A stretch of 64,000 nucleotides of DNA, taken from the NCBI RefSeq assembly GCF_014356525.2, contig NC_052507.1:57134621-57198620 (forward strand), written 5' to 3'. This DNA comes from Nilaparvata lugens (lineage: Eukaryota > Arthropoda > Insecta > Hemiptera > Delphacidae). A program made the position numbers and the translations under genes. Numbering within the stretch: position 1 is the first letter of the stretch; every line of letters starts with the position of its first letter. Positions 56,340-64,000 of this stretch are shown here, piece by piece. The notes below the pieces were generated by a model. That model saw only the letters and a list, made by a program, of their open reading frames with translations. It did not search any database and had not been told where the DNA came from.

Positions 56340-57578
56340 GTAAGTTTACATTTTTTATTTATTCACAGAAGCAAATAATCAAATCGATGGTCTTCGTTTC
56401 TTCAACATTTTATGTAGTGGCATTCATTTATGATTAGTCAATAAATGATTCTAATATATTAGTTCGTTGTGGAAAATTTTTGTAAGCCCACCTGAAAATA
56501 CACAATATTAACAAAAATTTCAATAACAGTAAGAGTAGGCCTACAAAAAGCCTTGAGGTATCCTCAATCGGGTACTAGATAACTATTCCAAGTAGACTAG
56601 CCTTTACTCTTAAAAAATATCACTGTCAAGTGAAAAATTAAGCTCATTTGTGAAAAAAATCAATTTGATAAGCGGTTTGTATGCTGCAATATGTTATTTT
56701 GTTAGCTTACTGAACTTTGAAACTTGAAATTCTCAATGGTACTAATAAAATACTAATGATTCTTCAAAACAATCTTCCACGGAAAAAATGATTTAATTCA
56801 ATATGTAACCATAATAGTATTCAAGTAAATTAATAAAATTTCATTTATATCAATCTGCATCTATGTGTATCTGAAACAAACATAAATATTTCACGGCTGA
56901 CTGTTTAAAAATTATATTTTGATGGCTTAGAGTGAAAAACTCGTAGATCCAAAAATCAAATTTTACAGGAGACATTAAAAGCTGTTTATCCCTACTTATA
57001 GATAATATTATCATATTTTCTCATTGAATTTAGTACAACTATATGTCCATTGCTTCTCCAAATACAAATTCAACAGTTGTAAACAACGATCTTAATAATT
57101 ATTTCTTGGACTTACAAGTTTTTCATTTTTACCTGATCATGACTTAAATGCTTTCAATATCATTCTTGACGTAAATGGTTTTCATAATAAACGATTCTGT
57201 GATCTACAGGTTTTTCACATTCTAAGCTACTATTATTTATGATGTGACTATATTAATTATGTTTTATTTTTCTGGAACTTAATGATAATATTTATCTGAA
57301 CATTGAGTGGAAATAAAAATTAACAATGCTGAAATAATTCTTCAGAACTAAAGAGAATTTATAATTATCAAAATTATTAGAAATTGCGCATATAATTGAA
57401 CATTGAAGACTCAGGCTTTGAACTCCTAGTTATAAAATGAAAAATCATTGAAAAGGATGATACCCAAATTACCAAATATTTGTTATATCTTGTGAATTAT
57501 CATGTAATTGATCATATTATCGTGTATATGTAATAATTGATCATCATATTATCGTGTAGTAGTTCAGCAGACGTAGAG
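56340..57578. other. Possible intron or intergenic, no feature seen
   Basis: AT-rich with no open frame or repeat boundary. The last ~50 bp before 57579 (ATCATATTATCGTGTA repeated twice) border the hAT target site. Confidence 0.45.
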
Positions 57579-58969
57579 CAGTGGCGGATCTAGAATTTTA
57601 TTTTGGGGGGGGGGGGGGCTGAACAGGGGAAAATTTTGTGAAAGGGCTTACATTTAATGAAGTTAATTGTTGAAGTTTTATGGAGTAAAAACGTGTGTTT
57701 CACAGTAAACGTTTTCAGGATGTTTTGTTTATTTATTTAATAATGAAATACATTAAAGTTAATAAAAGACAGATCAAAAATATGTAAAGGATTTATTTTT
57801 AAGTACATCGTACATTTAATATTTCGAAATAGTTCTACTACCTGGAGATGAATAAATAATGATGGGGACACAGTTGGAACTTTTGTTTGGAGACTTGAAG
57901 TGATGGTCTGAGAATTAATACTGTCATTCATCGCTAGTCGCTGTACAGGAACTGTAAACGCCTTGTGTGCTTTTGAGCAAACTTTTCAATTACCTGTGAA
58001 GAGCATACGCCAGTTAATCACTCGATCAAGGACTCGATCCCTAGAGGTGTTTTATTTTTCATGCCAGCCATTTTTCACTCAACCATTTTAAATTAAATTT
58101 TCTGATTTGTCCGGATTCTACATTAGTTGGAAAAACATAGGAGTTACTTGGAACCCAAGGTTTTGTTAAAACATTATAAATTCCCTCATCAATTATATTG
58201 GATTTTCCAACATAATTAGCAATGTCATATTTCTCCGAATGAGAGTAAATGGGTCTGCTTTCCAGAGGCTGAAGTAACTGGCCTGGGTCAGTATGTTCCG
58301 TCTGAGGTGACGCTCGAATTGTCGATGAACCAGTTTCGGCGCCATTTTGCATGTGAACGTTTTCACTTTTACTCTTCTTCGGGTTCTTGAAAAAGCAGGA
58401 AATATTTGTTTGTTTACGTTTAGACATTTCCACAACACAAACAATAACACGTTTATTTGAACTTCACACCTAATAAAAACGTTCGACAAGTACTTTTCAC
58501 AAAGAAAACAAAGATAATATTAGCAATCACGAAACAGCTTACGGACTGACTAAGCGAGTAACAATGATTGCGAGGAGTGACAATAAGCTTGGGTAGGTGA
58601 TCGAAGAAGGAAACCGGTTGTTCCAAGTAGGGGGGGGGGGAACCAGCGCCGACGCCTCTAGGGGAAACCGCTAAGTCACTGTATGTGCGTCCTCTATAGT
58701 GCGCGTTTGTTTCAATGAAACCAGATAAACGGAGCGGGCAGGCAATGTAAATGTAACTAAGATATTATACAAAGTATTAAAATGTTAAGGGATATAATAC
58801 AATTGAAGACGTAGTAGTGGAATTAGGTCATTCTTGCCAATGAATATACTTTACCAGCTTCAAACTAATTATATTTGTATAAAATTTACATTCTTACAAA
58901 AAAAAATTTAGGCGTTTTGGGGGGGGGCTTGAGCCCGAAAGCCCCCCCCCCCCCGTAGATCCGCCACTG
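57579..58969 (-). mobile_element. hAT element, internally deleted, 8-bp duplication
   Basis: Inverted ends CAGTGGCGGATCTAG (57579) and, on the opposite strand, CAGTGGCGGATCTACG (ending 58969) are flanked by ACGTAGAG at 57571-57578 and 58970-58977. An 8-bp duplication and CAGTGGCGGATC ends are typical of hAT elements. Poly-G/poly-C runs of 14-15 bases lie just inside each end. Only the start of a transposase remains, so it is non-autonomous. It sits in the leader of the LINE that follows. Confidence 0.93.
58059..58427 (-). pseudogene. hAT transposase N terminus with start of TTF-type zinc finger
   Basis: The frame from ATG 58427 reads MSKRKQTNISCFFKNPKKSK, a basic nuclear-type N terminus common in hAT/ZMYM-like transposases. 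It continues with PWVPSNSYVFP, then GQIRKFNLKWLSEKW, the beginning of the TTF-type DNA-binding domain. The frame then stops at 58059, where the remaining transposase (catalytic core and dimerisation domain) has been deleted. An ATG six bases upstream (58433) is also in frame. Confidence 0.75.
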
Positions 58970-59122
58970 ACGTAGAGTGAACATCGTTTTCATTGTTAGT
59001 CGTAGTCTTTAGTTCAATCAGCAAAATTCTGCGTGAGTGTACAAAATTTTCGTTATTGAAATAGTATTCGTTAGTGATTCGTGAAACTGGGTCAAGGCTC
59101 GGAACGGTGATTTCGATATGAA

Positions 59123-59647
59123 ATGGGATCACCAGAAAAACTATCACAATTTTTAGCATCGGAGTTTGAAGAAAGTGAAAATATAAATAACTCAGGACAA
59201 ATGGAGTCAAGTGAAGAAAGTGAAAATATAAATGATTTAGGACAAATGGAGTCGAGAGATAAATATAATGAACTTGATAAATTACAATTATCTTTCAAGA
59301 TGTGGGGCTCAAAACTATTTGAGAAGAGAAAAATATCTAAGGCCGACTACCAGTATTTTCTGGAGCTGTGTTTTGAATTAAAAGTCCTGGCACGAAAAAC
59401 CAGTGAGAGCAGTGAAGTGGCAGCTGACAAAACGAGGATAGATGTGAGACTCAGCAAGATTGAGGAAAAAATTGAGAAGCTAACATCAAACTTCTCAATT
59501 CCAACACCAATCCAGAATAATCCAACCTACGCCGAAACGGTTCAACTACCCAAGAAGAAGGAAGAAAGGAAGCCAGGAGTGACTGCCGAGAAGATGAGTG
59601 AACAGAGGAGCAGACCAATACCCAAGGAAAAAACTGTTCTGATATAA
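59123..59647 (+). pseudogene. LINE gag-like ORF1, first part
   Basis: ATG at 59123 opens a 174-codon frame. Two near-identical segments (EESENINNSGQMES and EESENINDLGQMES) form a small tandem duplication. A helical region (KLFEKRKISKADYQYFLEL) and a heptad stretch (IDVRLSKIEEKIEKL) follow, then NNPTYAETVQLPKK, a pattern seen before the CCHC part in I/R1-type ORF1 proteins. The frame stops at 59645. Sequence to 60046 is too broken to follow but links it to the zinc knuckles. Confidence 0.65.
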
Positions 59648-60307
59648 CCGGAGAACATCCAGGGCACAGAGACAGAAATAAGTGACAACCTGAGAATAGT
59701 TGTGAAAAAAACTGTTTCCAATGAGAACTCATTGAAAATAAAAAAGCGATCAATGTGTTGGGTGGGGGAGTGCTCCTAGTGATGGACTCTAGTGTGGACT
59801 AAAATAAAATTTTTGGTGAGTCTTCACTAAGAAATGCTGAATTTCTGAAGTTCATGATAGGAATCTGCTAGATTCAATGCAGATCGAGCAATTCAAAAAT
59901 TATTCATTCAAGCCAATTTTCAAGATTGGTCCAAAAGACAAAAGTCAGGTTAATTGGGTGGTGGAATGCATATATAAGGAACAGACTCAAAAATATGTGG
60001 AGAGTATAATTATATAGATTGGTCTTCGAGCAACATCAAGGACCACGTGTCTGTTAGTAGATGCTTCCGCTGTCAAGGATTAAATCATATTGGCCGTCAC
60101 TGTAATCAGCAACAAAACACATGCAGCCACTGTACGGGAACTGGTCATGAAATCAAGGCATGTCCAAATAAGAAAAAAAAGAAGTATGTGCTATTTGCAA
60201 AAAAACAACAAAATCCAGCAAATCACAAAGTTAGTGACAAAAGCTGTCTAGAATATGAAAAAGCATTGAGGAAACTAGTTAAAAAGACCGACTATGGGTA
60301 CCTATAA
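59648..60307 (+). pseudogene. LINE ORF1 C-terminal part with CCHC knuckles
   Basis: The readable end of ORF1 begins near 60047 with CFRCQGLNHIGRHC, then CSHCTGTGHEIKAC, and a third block that has lost its first cysteines but keeps HKVSDKSC. This array is the nucleic-acid-binding end of ORF1 in I/R1/LOA-type LINEs. The segment 59648-60046 is decayed, with many stops. A terminal KALRKLVKKTDYGYL precedes the stop at 60305. Confidence 0.8.
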
Positions 60308-60917
60308 AAAACTTTTTTCATGATACCGTGCAACGCTTCAGTAAACAAAAAGTTTCTATTGTAGCACAAATCAATATGAATAATACCTCTAGTAGAAATA
60401 AATGTAAGATGCTTAACAAATTGAAAAAATTCAACATAAAAAATTTCGACTGTGAAAACCCCAAAAAGTAGAACAAATCTTGTTCATAATTATGTAGAAT
60501 ATGTGAATTTTGTTATTTCTTTTGCATGCAAGGAAGACAACAGCATGCTGTTATCTAAGAGGGCTCAAGATTTTTAAAATGCTCGAAAACTCATCTGAAT
60601 GAATGGCAACAACTCACTAACACTGAAGCAGGGTAAAGAACTGTTTTCTCTTGAAAATCTAAATGTCAAGAACTCATCATAGAAACAAGCGAACAAGCTC
60701 ATCAGAGATCCATTAATACACTTGCTCTTCTAAACAGTTGGAGTTTAGTTAATCATCCCCTAATAGTAGAAATATTGATATTTTTAACAATGCAATCCAA
60801 GATATACCGGCAATGAGTATGTTGGGTTCTGTATTGGAGAATGAAGCCCTTCATTTTGTATTTTACAATCAAGAAATTGAAATAATATCAATTACTTAGA
60901 AATACTAAGTCAATATA
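60308..60917 (+). other. Decayed coding sequence between ORF1 and helicase
   Basis: Short readable pieces occur (for example SLENLNVKNSS near 60650 and LENEALHFVFYNQEIEI near 60835), separated by stops. They may be the N terminus of the protein that carries the helicase, but no domain is recognisable. Confidence 0.4.
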
Positions 60918-61993
60918 ATGCTAATGCTACAGAGTATCCTGCTGGATTTTTCGTGGGTGTGTCAAAGTACGAAATATATTGTTAATACAATGATAGAACT
61001 TCGTAACCTCCTTGAAAAGGCTGATGCTGAAAATGCTAAAATCTACAAGCAGATTCTCAATGGTATATGTTATGACGTGACAAGTAGAGCTATTGATGGA
61101 GTAAAAAGAAAAGATATGAACATATTTTATAATGAAAACATTTCTATCAAAAACAAACACTCTATACCGAATGAGATACAGTCTAGAAGAGAGAGGCAAT
61201 ATGTTATATCCTTAGAAGAGGAGAATAGGTTCAAAACAACTGAAAAATACATATTAGTCACTAGAGATACAGACCTTATGCTAGATGGCGAGCTAATGAG
61301 TGAAATTAATAAAATTCACATCAACAAGCCCAGATTCCCATAAATCAGTTGGATAGAAGGAGTGCCTGGATGTGGAAAATCTACATATATAATACGAGAG
61401 CACTCTCCAGGAAGAGATTTAGTTTTAACTTAAACTAGAGCAAGCATAAAGGATATAAGAGATTCAGTCTCAGCACAATACGCCAGTCCCATAAATAGAG
61501 AGATCACAAGTAGTTACCAAGATTAGTGGAACAGAATTTCAGATTTCTGTGAGCCGGAAGAGTATATAAGCGGTCTCCAGTGGATGTCTGTTTTGCACTT
61601 CAATCATTCTACCCAGGAATCAGTACAAAGAACGCACAAGTAAGATCAATACTTCCAACATTTGAAAACGGCGAAATTCATCAGCTGAAGGAAGATACTC
61701 TGATCCTCACATTTACACAAAAGGAGAAGAAAATTCTCACTGATGGCATGAATAGATATGAGTCTCAAAGAATTAACACAATTCACGAAGCGCAGGGGCT
61801 CACATCAAAGGATGTAGTGTTAGTGAGGATTGACACAAGAGACAATAAAATTTATAACAGTGTATCACACGCTATTGTCGCAATATCCAGACATACAGAA
61901 AGCTTCAGATATCCCACAACAGGCTACGATCATGCAACACAGGATATTATTGATAGAGTAAAGGACAGAACAGAAAAAGAGCTTATGGTATAG
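60918..61993 (+). pseudogene. Positive-strand RNA virus superfamily 1 helicase-like domain
   Basis: Three frames give blocks of a viral SF1 helicase. 60918-61343 ends KYILVTRDTDLMLDGEL, like the segment upstream of the ATPase. After one TAA (61341), the same frame gives WIEGVPGCGKSTYI, the Walker A motif, and GRDLVLT. From 61578 another frame has VDVCFALQSFYPGISTKN, then INTIHEAQGLTSKDVVLVRI (motif V) and VAISRHTESFRYPT (motif VI). Motifs II and III (the DEA/GD region) are missing; a deletion near 61545-61578 fits. At least two further stops lie at 61432 and 61527. The arrangement matches alphavirus-like (virga/nege-type) helicases as I remember them. Its frame ends about 20 bp before the LINE endonuclease. 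Confidence 0.75.
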
Positions 61994-62012
61994 AGCAAAA
62001 AAAACTTGGAAG

Positions 62013-62790
62013 GTGAAGCCAATACTGAACATTGTGAAATTGATGAATAAACTGGTAGAAGAGCTCGACTCAGAAGATATAAATGATATTGCAACTCTGG
62101 ATCCTAAATATATGTTCGATTGCTTGGAACAGTTCAACCTGAGAATAATTAGTTTCAATATCAGAAGTTACAACAAGAATGTTGATGAGTTCCTAATCCA
62201 AGGAGAGGACTTACAGTGTGACTTTGATGTAATTGTATTGACAGAATGCTGGATGTCTTGCAGTAAAACTCCACGCATAATAAGTAACTACAATCTATAT
62301 GCAACAGAGAAGAATCATCTACAGAATGATGGAGTAATTGTATATGTTGAAACTGATATTAACGTTGAAGTTGAGGAGTCAGAAATTCGACAGGCCAACT
62401 GTTTGAATCTCCGCCTCGAAACTCAAGGAAGTATATTTGTCACCTTCCAACCCAGATTTGACAGAATTCATCAACGTTATGATACATCTGTTTGAGAGAT
62501 CAAGTCAACATTCCCATGTAGTTGTAGGAGACTTCAATATTAACACAATAGAACTAAACAAGCATCGTCAACTGCATGATTATGAGAGCTTACTCAGTGA
62601 ATTTGGTTTTGCTCACTGTATTAAACAGCCTACTCGCTCCCACGACAACACCGCTTCATGCTTGGATCACATTTTAGTGAATTTCAAAAAAGACCCAATG
62701 CCAATAGTTTTTTTCAAAACTCAATAACAGACCACTTCATCACTATTCTAGGAATAAGAAGCAACAAAGATATTGATAATGCAGAGAAGA
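62013..62790 (+). pseudogene. LINE ORF2 endonuclease, two frameshifts
   Basis: An APE-type endonuclease starts in the frame open from about 61975: LRIISFNIRSYNKNVDEFL and FDVIVLTECWMSC carry the Asn and Glu residues. A frameshift at 62440-62490 leads to HVVVGDFNINTIELNK (Asp and Asn), then SCLDHILVNF. A second shift near 62710 leads to SITDHFITILGI (His). All catalytic residues are present across three frames. It directly follows the helicase-like sequence and precedes the reverse transcriptase. Confidence 0.88.
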
Positions 62791-62854
62791 AGCATAACAG
62801 AGAAGTCTTCAAAAAAGTCAAGTTTTCATCACTGCTTGTGGAAGAAACAAACTT

Positions 62855-64000
62855 GTGGACTCCATTCACAAGCAGGATAGTACTGAAGGCGCATTGAAAG
62901 AGTTTGTCACTATAATGAATAAGCACGTGGAAGAATGTAAGAAAGCTTACTCCGTTCCACACAGAAAGAAAAAAATCAATCTATGGATATCAGTGGGAAT
63001 AATAACATCAATAAGGAGAAGAGATAAACTTCACAAACAATGTAGAAATAGTACATAAAATGTGCAACTACACCAATATTACAGGAAATTCAGAAACCTA
63101 TTAACTAGAGTTAAAGTAGAAGCAAAAAAACAATATTCTTCCCACATGTTTCGAAACTTAAGAGATGCAAAGCAGACATTGAAGGTGATACGTGAAATAA
63201 TTGAAGTTCAGAGATCAAGAACACAAATCAGAAAACTGGATGTACAAGGGAGAGAATTGAAACTGGGAGAGAATGACGAAGACATTTACAAAAGTTTTCA
63301 ACGAGTTCTTCGAAAATATTGGATTTGAACTGACACAAAATATATTGAACAACAACAACCTGCAGACGAACCCATAGTTACAAACACTAGATGTGAGACA
63401 ATATATTTACACCTGTACATGAAGAACAAATGATAAAAGTAATCAGCAGTCTCAAATCAGACAGCGCACCAGGTCCAGATAACTTCAGACCAGAGCTCTT
63501 CAAACAGAATAGTATAGCTCTTGCTAGACCATTAACACTGATTGCCAATAAAATCCTAGGAGAAGAAGGTACCTTTCCTCAGTGTTTGAAGGAAGCTATT
63601 ATATGCCCAATTTTCGAAGCAGGGGACAAGAGAGATTTGAACTGTTATGAACCAATATCACTTGTCAATATATTAGAGAAAATTTTAGAGGAATGTGTCG
63701 AATCGAGACTCATCAACTTCCTTGAAAAGAAACATCATTTTATCACCAAATCAATATGACTTCAAATCAAACTGTAGTACCAATGATGCAAACCACAATG
63801 TCATTTCTAAAATAACAGAGAAAATCAACTGTGAGGAGAAACCACTGGCAATTTTTCTGGATCTGAAAAAAACATTTAATACTGTGTCACATGATATTCT
63901 GCTGGAGAGACTCCACAACTATGGAATCAGAGGAGTGGCATGAGATCTATTCAAAAGCTAATTGTCAAACCGGACCCAGGGTCTCACAGTCAATGGACAA
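62855..64000 (+). pseudogene. LINE reverse transcriptase, broken, cut by window end
   Basis: A linker with basic helices (RKFRNLLTRVKVEAKKQYSS) leads to LKSDSAPGPDNFRPELFKQN at 63430, the start of the RT domain. PISLVNILEKILEECVESRL and, after a frameshift near 63690-63760, LAIFLDLKKTFNTVSHDILL follow. The motif A aspartate is present, but the second Asp of the usual F.D..H block is Asn. The YxDD motif would lie beyond 64000. Frame changes and stops at 63056, 63326, 63759 and 63943 mark it as a pseudogene. A type of LINE with gag-like knuckles suits the I/R1/LOA group. Confidence 0.85.

Overview
This is a eukaryotic, AT-rich window, almost certainly from an insect genome. The families present (Polinton/Maverick, mariner, piggyBac-like, BEL/Pao, env-bearing Gypsy, CR1/Jockey-like, RTE and I/R1-like LINEs, hAT) and some dispersed repeats look like a hemipteran, possibly a planthopper. 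That species guess is from memory and was not searched. I see no bacterial features, rRNA, CRISPR array or complete host gene. The only host-gene candidate is one exon encoding a signal peptide near 56.1-56.3 kb.

Layout, left to right. (1) 1-7.8 kb is a decayed Polinton/Maverick on the + strand: protein-primed DNA polymerase B, integrase, packaging ATPase, a Polinton accessory protein and a coiled-coil protein. A 1353-bp mariner with a TA duplication sits inside the accessory gene. (2) 7.8-21.5 kb is a piggyBac-like remnant with TTAA at both ends, split by a BEL/Pao retrotransposon. The BEL LTRs are very long (5.3 and 3.0 kb) because they carry 171-bp tandem arrays, and its pol reads through in frame but lacks reverse transcriptase and RNase H. 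(3) 22.5-27.5 kb is an apparently intact two-ORF LINE on the - strand, with (GA)n on both sides. (4) 27.9-29.6 kb holds two tandem copies of an ~828-bp repeat.

(5) 32.2-40.1 kb is a Gypsy element on the - strand with 603/607-bp LTRs, an ATAT duplication, gag, pol and an env remnant. The integrase core is deleted, and the gag-pol overlap has a textbook -1 frameshift signal (A AAA AAC, 9-nt spacer, 10-bp stem). (6) 41.4-44.6 kb is a LINE ORF1 with an NPGP (2A-like) motif, followed by an LTR with 47-bp tandem repeats, a primer-binding site and a broken gag. (7) 44.9-52.6 kb is a mosaic of dispersed repeats, an RTE 3' end with a 16-bp duplication, a long imperfect inverted repeat and several nested LINE pieces. 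(8) 52.6-57.5 kb is mostly unexplained sequence with one candidate secreted-protein exon.

(9) 57.6-64 kb is the most unusual part. An internally deleted hAT lies upstream of a decayed LINE, and between that LINE's CCHC gag-like ORF1 and its endonuclease/reverse transcriptase lies a domain of positive-strand RNA virus superfamily 1 helicase type. Either an RNA-virus fragment was endogenised there, or this LINE lineage carries a captured viral helicase. No gene network links the regions; they are independent mobile elements, many nested. Frameshifts should be read with caution because some stretches (notably 12.06-12.8 kb) show clustered 1-bp deletions that look like assembly indel errors.
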